A stretch of 64,000 nt of DNA from Ohtaekwangia koreensis (GCF_900167975.1 NZ_FUZU01000001.1:1770580-1834579); one strand, 5' to 3'; positions 1-9,073 are shown, counted from the first letter of the stretch. The notes: generated from the letters alone by a model not told the origin. Translations and numbers: made by a program.

Positions 1-2
1 TA

Positions 3-1313
3 AATACGTTGATTACTCAAATCGCCAGTGGTACAACTTCGAACGGAACGGTGATTGACGGAGGAAGCTATACTTCCAGTACCACAGCATTTCCATTTCC
101 GGTTGACGCTGCACAAAATACATCCGGCAGCAATGAAGCCGGCCCGAAAGCGTTTTTAAGTTGGCTGGTATATGATCGTAACTATAATCTTATTCCCTCG
201 AAGAGCGGTTTCAGACAAATGAGTTCTGCCGCTAAAGAAAACGGTAGTGATGTAGCACATGAATTGCTATCCGGCTCGCTTACTATTACAGAGCCAGGCT
301 ATGTGTATGTCTTCCTGTCGAATGAACAAGGGACTAATCCGTATGAAGTATATTTTGATGACTTTAGAGTGGAGCAGGTTAAATCGCCTGTTATACAGGC
401 AGAAGATTATTATCCGTTTGGCTTAGTGTTTAACTCATTTAGCAGAGAGAGTTCAGTACCCGATCACACCCTTTACAATAGTATGGAATTACAAGATGAA
501 TTTGATTTAAAGTTGTACGATTATATGGCCAGACAATATGATCCTGTTATTGGAAGATTTTTATCTGTGGACCCGTTGGCGGATGTCTCAAGACGGTGGT
601 CCCCTTATGCTTATGCATATGATAATCCAGTGAGGTATATTGATCCTGACGGTATGTTACCAGAAGATAAAAATGGACCCAAAGAATATAAGGATGATCA
701 CCTTTATATTACAGTCACTTATTCCGAGGGACCGATGTCTCAATCAACCAATACAGTTACTGAAACACATACTACAAGTTCAGGGAAAATCGAAATAGAT
801 GATGAGGGAAATGAAACTTTTGTTGAGAAGTCTACAACTACAACCACTACACAAGTAATTGGTGCGGACGGAGAAACAGTTTCACAATCGCAAACGACTT
901 CCAACTCTGAAAAGCGGACGGAGGTAAAAGAAGGTACACAAGCACATTTATTTGGGGCTAATGAGAAAATTAAAGTCAAGGGTAAAGAATTATCTAGTAA
1001 GACAACTACAACTACAACTGATAAATTTAATGCCTCTAATGAGTTTAAAAATGTGGTAACTTTAACTTCAGAATACTCTCGGCTTAATCCTGGATCGAGC
1101 ATTAATCATGCGACTACAGATTATTTTTCAAGTCTCAATAAAAATCAAACAGCCGATGAAGGTATGAGGACTGGTGCTGTGAATACTGGTATGGCATGGG
1201 TTGCATTTGCATCAGAGTCGAAAAAACAGATATACTATGACCGTTTTAATGGTGGAGTATACGTTGATAAAACTAGACCAAAGCCAAAAATGATTTGGCA
1301 TATGGGGAACTAA
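3..1313 (+). CDS. RHS repeat-associated core protein, 3' part (5' end outside window)
   Basis: The reading frame is open to the left edge, so this is the C-terminal part of a longer gene; the TTG at position 9 is not a real start. The N-terminal visible part is secreted-protein-like beta sequence. An RHS-associated core follows, recognisable by YYPFGL, the YDYMARQYDPVIGRF and LSVDPLAD motifs and YAYAYDNPVRYIDPDG, ending near visible residue 216. After the core comes a variable tip of about 220 residues that is very rich in Thr and Ser (runs of five to six Thr) and has no toxin motif I recognise. RHS/YD proteins are large secreted or surface proteins whose tips are often toxins with an immunity gene directly downstream; a small membrane protein starts 5 bases after this stop. 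The family call is firm; a toxin role is inference. Confidence 0.88.
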   Translation, partial: NTLITQIASGTTSNGTVIDGGSYTSSTTAFPFPVDAAQNTSGSNEAGPKAFLSWLVYDRNYNLIPSKSGFRQMSSAAKENGSDVAHELLSGSLTITEPGYVYVFLSNEQGTNPYEVYFDDFRVEQVKSPVIQAEDYYPFGLVFNSFSRESSVPDHTLYNSMELQDEFDLKLYDYMARQYDPVIGRFLSVDPLADVSRRWSPYAYAYDNPVRYIDPDGMLPEDKNGPKEYKDDHLYITVTYSEGPMSQSTNTVTETHTTSSGKIEIDDEGNETFVEKSTTTTTTQVIGADGETVSQSQTTSNSEKRTEVKEGTQAHLFGANEKIKVKGKELSSKTTTTTTDKFNASNEFKNVVTLTSEYSRLNPGSSINHATTDYFSSLNKNQTADEGMRTGAVNTGMAWVAFASESKKQIYYDRFNGGVYVDKTRPKPKMIWHMGN

Positions 1314-1318
1314 ACGTT

Positions 1319-1840
1319 ATGAAAAGAAAAATATTGATTTTATATTTTGTTTTCTGTGTTCTATTACTAGTAACTATACTTTACTCAGTTAGAGAGGTCG
1401 TTGTTAAGAAAAGTGATTTAGAACTTTTGGATGAATATGGGATGAAATACAACTCAAAAAGACATGCTTATAACATACCATTGCTAGAGAAAAATTGGAT
1501 TGTCCATGAGATTGATTCTTCTCATATTTTTTGGAGTGACGTACAGCGACGGGTGGATAAAATTGAACCGTTTCATTTGTATAAAATAACTTTTCTGAAG
1601 AGCGGTAACATTTATAACGAAAAAGATGCTTTCCATTTTGAGACGGACGGCGGCACCGCGTATCGACTAATGATTTGGAATTATTTTAACGATCGAAGTC
1701 TTGATAGTGTACAATTTAGATTGATAACTTACTTTAAGAACCAATATCCTCCATCGGAAACTATGGTGATAACGAAGGAGAAGGCCGATAGTATAATGTT
1801 TAATTGGAAGCAACTGAGTAAGTCATTAAATTTAGAATGA
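1319..1840 (+). CDS. Small membrane-anchored protein, candidate immunity protein to the RHS tip
   Basis: I do not recognise the family. The start is taken as ATG at 1319, five bases after the RHS stop; a TTG further upstream would overlap the RHS gene. The product is about 173 residues. A hydrophobic segment at roughly residues 5-23 (KILILYFVF onward) looks like an uncleaved signal anchor, followed by a soluble, charged, mixed alpha/beta region with no Cys cluster or obvious catalytic motif. The position directly behind an RHS polymorphic tip, the tight spacing and the small size are typical of immunity genes, but that role is inferred from context only. It could also be a lineage-specific hypothetical exported protein. 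Confidence 0.6.
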   Translation: MKRKILILYFVFCVLLLVTILYSVREVVVKKSDLELLDEYGMKYNSKRHAYNIPLLEKNWIVHEIDSSHIFWSDVQRRVDKIEPFHLYKITFLKSGNIYNEKDAFHFETDGGTAYRLMIWNYFNDRSLDSVQFRLITYFKNQYPPSETMVITKEKADSIMFNWKQLSKSLNLE

Positions 1841-1882
1841 TCCTAACTTTCAAAATTGCTTGTTTAAAGGTAGTAATTTTAA

Positions 1883-2281
1883 TACCATCGATTGACCTGG
1901 ATCGATAGCTTTTCAACTATAGATCACCTGTGGTCAATCGTACCTTTACACAGTTACTTAGACGCTACCGATAACGAAATCTGTGACGATGTCATTTACG
2001 CATTCTCACCCGACAGGAGCAGAATGAAATTAGAAGATGCCCAGAAATCATATCTATATGCATACCCGGGCGATGACTATGTAGACTTATTAGGTCTCGA
2101 TGACTATATGGATGTAGGCGTTACCTGGAATCGGAAATCAATTTCAGAACAGCAGCAGGACTTTGTTACCGTAATGCGGACTCTAGCTCTTGTTGGTGTT
2201 CTTCACCAACAAGCAGGTGAACTAAATGATACTCACGATCTATGGAAATTTATTGCTACAAAGAGATATTTGCATATGTAG
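1883..2281 (+). pseudogene. Fragment of a GH26 beta-mannanase (decayed)
   Basis: The open frame from 1883 has no ATG near its beginning (first in-frame ATG at about 2024) and a stop immediately upstream. The translation matches an internal part of glycoside hydrolase family 26 endo-beta-1,4-mannanases: HLW, then VIYAFSPDRS, then the hallmark YPGDDYVDLLGLDDY, then a helix resembling the LRTVVELA region. A GH26 domain is about 300 residues or more; only about 110 matching residues are here, and the catalytic Glu regions on either side are missing. The last 25 residues look unrelated. I read this as a remnant of a degraded mannanase gene. Its place beside a LacI regulator and SusC/SusD fits loss from a former polysaccharide utilisation locus. 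Confidence 0.6.
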
Positions 2282-2290
2282 CTCATGATT

Positions 2291-2319
2291 AAATATAGCT
2301 CGGGACTAAGCTATATTTT
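2291..2319 (+). terminator. Hairpin with T-tract after the GH26 fragment
   Basis: A perfect 10-bp inverted repeat, AAATATAGCT (2291-2300) and AGCTATATTT (2309-2318), has an 8-base loop and a run of T on its 3' side. It lies 10 bases after the GH26 fragment stop and is probably the former terminator of that gene. Confidence 0.5.
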
Positions 2320-2599
2320 CTGGTTTAAATTATAGTCTTTCGATAAAATCTCAACTATAGAAGCAGCATCACCTTCTCCGAAGTACCTTTTCGTTTCCAT
2401 CCTGATCGGTTTCGTAGATCAAATCTTGAATAAGTGATCGGCCACCGGCTTTGCAAATCAAGGTTATTAGTTGGTTGATCAGAATCTGTTCCATGGCTAT
2501 ATATTCAATACTATCTTAACTGCTAAATTTTGTGCCTGGAAAATACTCTATCGCAGAGTATAGTAATGAACTACTTCTGATCCACAAAACATATAGAAA

Positions 2600-2633
2600 G
2601 TATAATGCTATAGATAGAACTATAGCATTATAC
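2600..2633 (-). terminator. Perfect 14-bp inverted repeat downstream of the LacI-type gene
   Basis: GTATAATGCTATAG (2600-2613) and CTATAGCATTATAC (2620-2633) are exact reverse complements with a 6-base loop. The repeat lies 8 bases beyond the stop of the minus-strand regulator, where a terminator would be expected. The T-tract on the minus strand is weak, so a protein-binding or other role is possible. Confidence 0.45.
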
Positions 2634-2641
2634 AATAGGTA

Positions 2642-3709
2642 TCAATGCTGCTTCGAGTTTAAATAAGAAGTCAAATTCTGTCTGCTTATTATTTCCAATG
2701 GAAAAAGGTATGATGCTGACGCTTCTTTTTTAAACAAGAGGTGATTCGATAATTGACTAACAGCAATAAAAGCTTGCCGCTTTGAATTCTGGTTGATCAG
2801 AAAATCGATGATGCCATTTTTTAGATAGTATAGATTTTCTTCCAGTAAGTCATACGCTACTAAGCGGATTCCATTCTTGCCGTTCTTCTCTAGTAATTTT
2901 GAAACGGTATAGGCGCCTTTCGATGTGGTTACCAGAATTCCTTTTAGTGTAGGTTCATTAAAAAGTTCGCTGAGCTCCTTTTCTAAAGTTGGTTCATGCG
3001 TATAATTCAAATCAACGCTGATCACTTTATAGGTATACCCATTGTTCTGTTCCGCGAAGTAATCTTTGAATCCTTTCTCTTTTTCATTTAAGTGCGTAGA
3101 GTTATGGATGTCATCGTAAATGTGGAGGATCGCGTATGTACCATTCTCTTTTTCATTAAGGTGAAGCAGTTCAGCACCTACACGTCCGCTTTGGTAAAGA
3201 TCTTGTCCTACAAAGCTGAGCGACCCGGCTTGTTCTATATTATTGTTCACTAATACGAATGGTATATTTTGTGTTTTGCACAAATTGAAAAAGCGCACGG
3301 CCTCCTGGTAAAAGATAGGAGCGGTGAGCACGCCATCCGGATTAGATTCATATACAGTTTCAGCCAATGAGATGTATGATTTTTTATCATACAGATCAAA
3401 ATAAAAAGTCTGGAGTTGTACACCATATTGTGTCCATTCTTCTTTGGCTTGTTTTATTCCTTCAATCGACTGATTCCAATATTCATCCTGCTCCGGATTC
3501 GGCATCAATGCAGCGATACGATAGGTTTTATTGGAGCCCAATGTTTTCGCAATCAGGTTGGGTTTATATCCGGTTTTTTCAAGAATTCCCATTACTTTTT
3601 TATACGATTCTTGCGCCACTTCCCCGCGGTTGTGAATTACACGGTCAACCGTTCCGACCGATACTTGTGCCATCTGAGCAATGTCCTTGATTCTAATTTT
3701 CTTATCCAT
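2642..3709 (-). CDS. LacI-family transcriptional regulator
   Basis: A DNA-binding repressor or activator that senses a small sugar-like ligand. Residues about 4-50 form the LacI helix-turn-helix (IRIKDIAQMAQVSVGTVDRVI, with the hinge helix around GYKPNLIAKTL); residues about 65-350 are a periplasmic-binding-protein-like ligand domain (type I fold, FVLVNNNI, GILVTTSKG, IRLVAYDLL). The start is ATG at 3709, giving 355 residues; a TTG nine bases upstream is less likely. It is divergent from susC with 268 bases between, so it probably controls the susCD operon and itself. The GTVDRVIHNRGEV form is typical of the Bacteroidota subgroup. The ligand cannot be read from sequence; the neighbouring GH26 remnant and GH29 fucosidase hint at plant or algal glycans. 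Confidence 0.9.
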   Translation of the reverse strand: MDKKIRIKDIAQMAQVSVGTVDRVIHNRGEVAQESYKKVMGILEKTGYKPNLIAKTLGSNKTYRIAALMPNPEQDEYWNQSIEGIKQAKEEWTQYGVQLQTFYFDLYDKKSYISLAETVYESNPDGVLTAPIFYQEAVRFFNLCKTQNIPFVLVNNNIEQAGSLSFVGQDLYQSGRVGAELLHLNEKENGTYAILHIYDDIHNSTHLNEKEKGFKDYFAEQNNGYTYKVISVDLNYTHEPTLEKELSELFNEPTLKGILVTTSKGAYTVSKLLEKNGKNGIRLVAYDLLEENLYYLKNGIIDFLINQNSKRQAFIAVSQLSNHLLFKKEASASYLFPLEIISRQNLTSYLNSKQH

Positions 3710-3825
3710 GTGTGCCAATTTAAGCGATCATATATTTTACTAACAAACGTGATTTTAGTGATAAAAATGAATTTTCTATATAAATGAATTAACCCACCTT
3801 GCGTTAGTTGATTGTTAATCGTTTG

Positions 3826-3833
3826 CGTGCACG
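3826..3833. promoter_or_regulatory. Candidate LacI-type operator core (CGTGCACG)
   Basis: An exact 8-bp palindrome, CGTGCACG, sits in the divergent regulator-susC intergenic region, flanked by TTTG on the left and TTTTT on the right. LacI-family operators usually have a central CG in a palindrome of this kind. A second, imperfect CGTGCGCG follows at about 3841. The position upstream of the candidate susC promoter suits regulation of both directions. Assignment is by position and symmetry only. Confidence 0.35.
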
Positions 3834-3868
3834 TTTTTCCCGTGCGCGGAAACGAAGTTAATTTTTCC

Positions 3869-3900
3869 TTGCAGTTTATCAAATACCTTTCTACCTTTTG
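3869..3900 (+). promoter_or_regulatory. Candidate Bacteroidota-type promoter of susC
   Basis: TTG at 3869-3871 and TACCTTTTG at 3892-3900 are 20 bases apart, close to the TTTG / TAnnTTTG arrangement of the Bacteroidota primary sigma factor, although the -7 element has one extra T. The start codon of susC is 77 bases downstream, giving an untranslated leader of plausible length. Confidence 0.35.
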
Positions 3901-3977
3901 TCCGGAATTCATTTTTTCGGTAGAATATTTTGTTGAATTGATGGATTCTAAAATTTTAATCTCTAACCCAAATTTTC

Positions 3978-6900
3978 ATGAAGAAACGTTTACAATTTCT
4001 GTCAGTCGTGCTAACACTGGCGACCTTGTCTGCCTACGGGCAAACGGTGACAGGTCGAGTCACGGCTTCGCAAGACAACTCCTCTCTTCCAGGAGTGTCT
4101 GTGGTTCTAAAAGGTACCTCAACGGGTACGACAACTGACTCCGATGGTAATTACTCTATCGCTGTCGGTGCAAATGAAAATGCTGTTCTATCATTTTCAT
4201 TTATTGGTTTTACTACGCAAGAAGTACCTGTTGGCGGACGATCTGTTGTTGACATTGTGTTGGCTGAAGATGCATTACAATTAAGTGAAGTTGTCATTAC
4301 TGGTTTCGGTGAGAAAAAAGATGCAGCAAGAATTGCTTATGCCGTTCAGGAAGTAAAAGGTGCTGACTTATCACGTACGAACAATGCTAACATCATCAAT
4401 TCTCTTCAAGGGAAAGTTGCTGGTGTTCAGATTGATCAAGGTACCGGTGGTCCGATGTCTTCTTCTCGTATTCGTATTCGCGGAAATTCATCTCTTAGCA
4501 ATAACACACAACCGTTGATTGTTATTGATGGTGTATTGATTCGCCCAACCGTTACGGGTGCGGATTCATGGGGCGCTGCCCAGGATAATGGTAACATTAT
4601 GAAGAACATTAACCCGGACAACATTGAATCCATGAGCGTACTGAAAGGTTCAGCAGCCAGTGCGTTGTATGGTTCAGATGCATTGAATGGTGTTATAATT
4701 ATCACAACCAAAAAAGGTATTGCTAAAAAAGGAATTGGTGTAACCTATAACCATACATCATCCTTTGAGAAAGCCTATAAATTCATAGATGTCCAAAACG
4801 AATTTGGTGCTGGATACTCTCCAACTTTTGCAACGGGTACTGATGGAGTTGAAGAAGTTGATAAAACTGACTTCAGATTTTATTCTTACGGGCCAAAGTT
4901 AGATGGAAGAATGGTGCGGGATAATGATGGAAGAATGGTTAAATGGGAAGGTAATGATCCTTTAAGATTTTATGAAACGGGAAAATTTATTAATCATAAC
5001 GTAGTATTAGAAGGTGGTAATGAGCGTGGAAGTATACGTGCTTCTTATTCTAACTTGAATAATTCTACGATCATGCCAAGTGGTACTGAGATGGTGCGTA
5101 ATAATTTTAACATCCGCGCAACTCAAAAGATCAGCGATATTATCGATGTTGATGTAACGGCTGACTATACAAACAATGATATAAAGAATCCTATTCGCCA
5201 GGGGGGTAATTTCAACCCTGTATTCCGAATGGTATATTATCGTCCACGAAGCCTGGATATAGACTATTGGATGAATAATTATATCGATCCTGTAAATGGA
5301 GGTTCAAAGACTGGTAGTGCAGATCCATATAACATGTCAGGTTTTCTGTGGGACACTTTCCAGGATAATACTGAACGTACAGAAAATGTATTCAGAGGAA
5401 ATGTGGACTTAACAACGCACATCAGGCCTTGGTTGGATTTCCTTGTTCGCGCAAACCTTCAGACAGAGGTATATAAAGACGAACGCATGCGTTTAGGTTC
5501 CAGTAGTAAGTTTGCCGGTGGATTATATAACCAAGCGACACAGGATAACAAGCAGTATAGAATTCAATCGTTGTTAACAGCGAATAAGCAATTGGGACAA
5601 GATTTCTTTTTAAGCTTTACGATTGGTGGTGAAACCAATAAGCTTATCGGAGGACGTTACTATAAAGCCTATACACGTAACACTGCAGGAAATAATGAAA
5701 GTCCTTCATTACGTGTACCCGGAATCTTTGCATTGTCGAATTCAATAAATGGTATAGGTATAGAAACAAGATTGAATCCATCCAGATTGAAGAATGCGTA
5801 TTATGCTTATGGAGATTTGACATATAAAGAAATGTTGACTTTAAACGTAAGTTATCGTACAGATTACTCTTCTACTTTAGCGTATGCTGATGGAAGTGGT
5901 GACTGGAGCTATAGCTATCCTGCTGTAGGTTTGGCGTGGACATTTACTGAAACATTTAAAACAATGCCTACTTGGTTTTCATTTGGAAAACTGCGTTCTA
6001 ACTTTGGTATAACGGGTGGCGATACTGATCCTTGGGTAATCAATGAAACAGGATCATATGCTAACAAAGGAGATTTCTTCCTACCTGATGGTTCTGTAAG
6101 CTATGCAGGTTATAAAGACAACACACTGGCTAATAAAAACCTGAAAAACAGACAAGCGCGTGAGTGGGAAGTTGGTGCAGACTTAAGATTCCTTGATAAT
6201 AGAATCGGTCTGGATGTGGCTTACTACGATAAAGTTTCAAAAAATGAAATCTTCAGTTTGCCAACCGCAAGCGAGTCGGGTGTAAGCTCCCGTATAGTAA
6301 ATGGTGGAAAGATTTCAAATAAAGGTATAGAAATCATCTTAAGAGCTACTCCTATAAAAACAAATGATCTTGAGTGGACTACAACCTTTAACTACACTCG
6401 TAACAGGAACAAAGTATTAGAACTTGCTGAAGGTGTAACTTCTCAGCAGTTAAGCCTTGCCTTTGGCGCGGATGTATACTCTATGGCAAAACCTGGTCTG
6501 GCATATGCATCTATAGCAACACCGTATGCTTATGCTACTTATCAAAAAACAGACGGTGCTGGCAACCCAATTGATGATCCAAGTAATGGTAAACGTGTGA
6601 TTGGCGTTGCGAGTAACGGATCAACTGGTTATACATTTCTTAGAAGCGGTTCGTATGGACAAGGTGATAAAGTATTAGGTACAGCGATGGAGAAATACTT
6701 ATTGAGCAACATTAATACAGTGAGTTATAAGAATTTTACTTTGAATGTTCAGATCGATGCTAAAATAGGAGGACTCATGGCATCTGCAACGCATCAGTAC
6801 GGTACTTCAAATGGTAGCTTAAAGAACAGCTTGTTCGGAAGAGATAAAGCACACGGTGGTGTTGAATATGTAGATGAGACAGGAGCTACAAAAGATGACG

Positions 6901-7331
6901 GTATCATTCCTGACGGAGTATTGGCAGATGGTATTAAATCAGATACAGATCCTTCTGTTGACTTAGGTGGTATGACGTATGCTGAGGCAGTTGCTCAAGG
7001 ACATTTGAAGCCGGTACCTGCTATCTGGTATTACGAAAATTTGACTCAGTGGTCATCTGGTATCCGTGAGTACTCTGTTTTTGAAAATTCATGGGTATCT
7101 CTTCGTGAAATTTCAATTGGATACAATGTGCCTGCTGCTTTTGCTAGCAAAGTAAAATTACAGACATTGAGAATCAGTGTAACAGGTCGTAACCTGGGTT
7201 ATCTCTACCGTACGACAAAAGATGGTATCAATCCTGAAGGCTTGAAGAGTAATGCATCAGGCGAGTTTTCTGAATATGGCGGATTGCCGTTCACTCGTCA
7301 AATGGGTGTGTCGCTAACAGCTGGTTTTTAA
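3978..7331 (+). CDS. SusC/RagA-family TonB-linked outer membrane protein
   Basis: A TonB-dependent outer membrane channel that imports oligosaccharides or peptides together with its SusD lipoprotein. A signal peptide covers residues 1-21 (cleavage after SAYGQ). A carboxypeptidase-regulatory-like domain covers about 22-105, ending in the ALQLSEVVITGFG boundary that marks SusC proteins. The plug domain follows at about 115-245 (SLQGKVAGVQI, SRIRIRGNSSL, PLIVIDGV, NPDNIESMSVLKGSAASALYG, GVIIITTKKG). The rest is a beta barrel that ends in an aromatic residue (TAGF). At 1117 residues it has the usual family length and no FecR-type N-terminal extension, so control is more likely through the divergent LacI-type protein than by an anti-sigma factor. 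susD starts 22 bases after its stop. Confidence 0.96.
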   Translation: MKKRLQFLSVVLTLATLSAYGQTVTGRVTASQDNSSLPGVSVVLKGTSTGTTTDSDGNYSIAVGANENAVLSFSFIGFTTQEVPVGGRSVVDIVLAEDALQLSEVVITGFGEKKDAARIAYAVQEVKGADLSRTNNANIINSLQGKVAGVQIDQGTGGPMSSSRIRIRGNSSLSNNTQPLIVIDGVLIRPTVTGADSWGAAQDNGNIMKNINPDNIESMSVLKGSAASALYGSDALNGVIIITTKKGIAKKGIGVTYNHTSSFEKAYKFIDVQNEFGAGYSPTFATGTDGVEEVDKTDFRFYSYGPKLDGRMVRDNDGRMVKWEGNDPLRFYETGKFINHNVVLEGGNERGSIRASYSNLNNSTIMPSGTEMVRNNFNIRATQKISDIIDVDVTADYTNNDIKNPIRQGGNFNPVFRMVYYRPRSLDIDYWMNNYIDPVNGGSKTGSADPYNMSGFLWDTFQDNTERTENVFRGNVDLTTHIRPWLDFLVRANLQTEVYKDERMRLGSSSKFAGGLYNQATQDNKQYRIQSLLTANKQLGQDFFLSFTIGGETNKLIGGRYYKAYTRNTAGNNESPSLRVPGIFALSNSINGIGIETRLNPSRLKNAYYAYGDLTYKEMLTLNVSYRTDYSSTLAYADGSGDWSYSYPAVGLAWTFTETFKTMPTWFSFGKLRSNFGITGGDTDPWVINETGSYANKGDFFLPDGSVSYAGYKDNTLANKNLKNRQAREWEVGADLRFLDNRIGLDVAYYDKVSKNEIFSLPTASESGVSSRIVNGGKISNKGIEIILRATPIKTNDLEWTTTFNYTRNRNKVLELAEGVTSQQLSLAFGADVYSMAKPGLAYASIATPYAYATYQKTDGAGNPIDDPSNGKRVIGVASNGSTGYTFLRSGSYGQGDKVLGTAMEKYLLSNINTVSYKNFTLNVQIDAKIGGLMASATHQYGTSNGSLKNSLFGRDKAHGGVEYVDETGATKDDGIIPDGVLADGIKSDTDPSVDLGGMTYAEAVAQGHLKPVPAIWYYENLTQWSSGIREYSVFENSWVSLREISIGYNVPAAFASKVKLQTLRISVTGRNLGYLYRTTKDGINPEGLKSNASGEFSEYGGLPFTRQMGVSLTAGF

Positions 7332-7353
7332 TCTAAATTCAAATTGAGCTATT

Positions 7354-9051
7354 ATGAAAATGTATTATAAGAAAATTATACTTGGATTCACGCTGGCAGG
7401 TGTATTGGCTACAAGCTGCAGCGATGATGATTTTGTGGATGCGAATAAGAATCCCGATATCTTGACTGAAATACTTCCGGAAAATCAATTCTTGAGCGCT
7501 AGCTTAAGTTTACAAGGACAAGACTTCGAAGCATTTTATGATCTCTATAGACGTATAATGCCTTGGATGCAATATGTAACACCTGTAAATGGTAACGGAG
7601 CAAATTTTACCAGAAACATAGATAATTTTTCAAATCGTTATGGAAGATTATATACTGGTGTTGGTGATGCGCTTGTTGATCTGGAGAAATTAGTTGAAAA
7701 ACTTCCGGCAGAGGATCAACCAAGATATGTTTACATGGTTAACATAGCCAGAATTCTAAAGGCATATTACGCGTTTTATGTAAGCGATATATATGGTAGT
7801 ATACCGTATACTGAGGCTTGGCAAGCCCGCTATGGAGGCACCATGCTTCCTACATATGACGATCAACAATCTCTGTTTGGTAAGCTTGATTCGGAGATAA
7901 AACAAGCCATCAGCAATTTAAAAACAGAACAAGGTGTTGCGCAGGTTTCATTGGGGAATTTTGATCCATACTATAAAGGCGATGTTAAATCTTGGATTAG
8001 AGCTGGTAACGCTGTTCGTCTAAGAATGGCTATGCGTCTTATCAAGCGTGATCAGTCAAAAACTCAAACGATCGCTCAGGAAGTATTGAATGAAGGAACA
8101 GACTACCTCATGAAGAGTAATTCAGAAGGATGGATTTTTAAGGCAGCTTCCGGATATACTGGTGGTGGCAACTGGAATCCTGATGGATTATACTCTACAA
8201 AACCAGTTGTAGATTTCATGTGGGACAACGGTGATCCAAGAATCGATGCTTTCTTTTCACCTAACGGTTACTCTCAGGAGACTATCAATGCTTTGATTGC
8301 TGAGGGTGAGCTTGAGCCAGGAACAACTGAAGAATCCAGAAGATACTTAGGAAGCTTTACAAGTCCTGATGAATCAAAGGCTACAATAAATGCAAAGTAT
8401 TATACTGCGAGAACAGCCTCTATAGATGGATCTGATGTTCGTGTTGATACGCTTTCTCTGATTCAGAGAAGATTGTTCCAACCTGCTTTTGACGAAGGAG
8501 ATGGAGTAGGCACTGGCTTTGTATATATTCCTGTAATCACCTATGCTGAATTTTGTTTTATGCGTGCTGAACTTGCAGCTCGTGACATTACATCCGAGGA
8601 TGCTGAAGCGTTTTATAATGCAGGTGTAACAGCTTCTATACAATGGTATGATAACATAGCTCAGATTAGTAAGCTGTCTAATTATACGTCCCTTAGCACA
8701 GATGAAATCTCTGATTACCTGAGTCAATCTGATGTTGCTTTTGATGAATCAAAAGCACTTGATCAAATCGCGAGTCAGTCCTATCTGAACTTTTTCAGAC
8801 AGCCCGCTGAAGGATGGGCGTTGTGGAAACGTACTGGTCTTCCTAACACCACTACAGTTCTTCCTTTAACTGATATGAAATCTAGCGGAGTGTCTCTTGC
8901 TGTACCTAGAAGAGCTCCTCTTCCTTTGCTTAGCGAAGCTTCTGCTAACTATACGAATCAGAAAGCAGCATATGATGCTATGGCACAAGAATCAGGTTTT
9001 GGCACCAGCCCTACAGATGCCTTTGGCCGCGTATGGTGGGATAAAGAATAA
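7354..9051 (+). CDS. SusD/RagB-family outer membrane lipoprotein (SusD-like_2 type)
   Basis: The surface substrate-binding partner that closes the SusC channel. A lipoprotein signal ends in VLATSC with the lipidated Cys at about residue 23, followed by an acidic SDDDF stretch that fits surface export. TPR-like helices fill the first half (YMVNIARILKAYYAFYVSDIYGSIPYTEAW is the conserved region at about 125-155), and the C-terminal half contains the conserved YAEFCFMRAELAARD and FFRQPAEGWALWKRTGLP regions. At 565 residues it is slightly longer than most members. It follows susC closely and is followed by a clear terminator, so the two form one operon. The glycan or peptide specificity cannot be read from sequence. 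Confidence 0.94.
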   Translation: MKMYYKKIILGFTLAGVLATSCSDDDFVDANKNPDILTEILPENQFLSASLSLQGQDFEAFYDLYRRIMPWMQYVTPVNGNGANFTRNIDNFSNRYGRLYTGVGDALVDLEKLVEKLPAEDQPRYVYMVNIARILKAYYAFYVSDIYGSIPYTEAWQARYGGTMLPTYDDQQSLFGKLDSEIKQAISNLKTEQGVAQVSLGNFDPYYKGDVKSWIRAGNAVRLRMAMRLIKRDQSKTQTIAQEVLNEGTDYLMKSNSEGWIFKAASGYTGGGNWNPDGLYSTKPVVDFMWDNGDPRIDAFFSPNGYSQETINALIAEGELEPGTTEESRRYLGSFTSPDESKATINAKYYTARTASIDGSDVRVDTLSLIQRRLFQPAFDEGDGVGTGFVYIPVITYAEFCFMRAELAARDITSEDAEAFYNAGVTASIQWYDNIAQISKLSNYTSLSTDEISDYLSQSDVAFDESKALDQIASQSYLNFFRQPAEGWALWKRTGLPNTTTVLPLTDMKSSGVSLAVPRRAPLPLLSEASANYTNQKAAYDAMAQESGFGTSPTDAFGRVWWDKE

Positions 9052-9073
9052 CGATTTTTTATTTGGTTTGGTT

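Larger units (their letters stand above)
2282..2641. other. Intergenic region of 360 bases with a broken minus-strand ORF
   Basis: No intact gene was found. Besides the two hairpins listed separately, the minus strand carries an ATG ORF of 41 codons (2494 down to 2369) overlapped by a second ORF of 29 codons (2400 down to 2311) in another frame. Read as one gene with a frameshift near 2395 they would give about 62 residues. I cannot name the product, and the ORFs may be chance. Confidence 0.3.

Noticed and set aside
740-1102. A 120-codon minus-strand ORF inside the RHS tip
   Set aside because: It is the reverse of a Thr-rich repeat (hence Val runs) with no start context and is fully inside the RHS frame.
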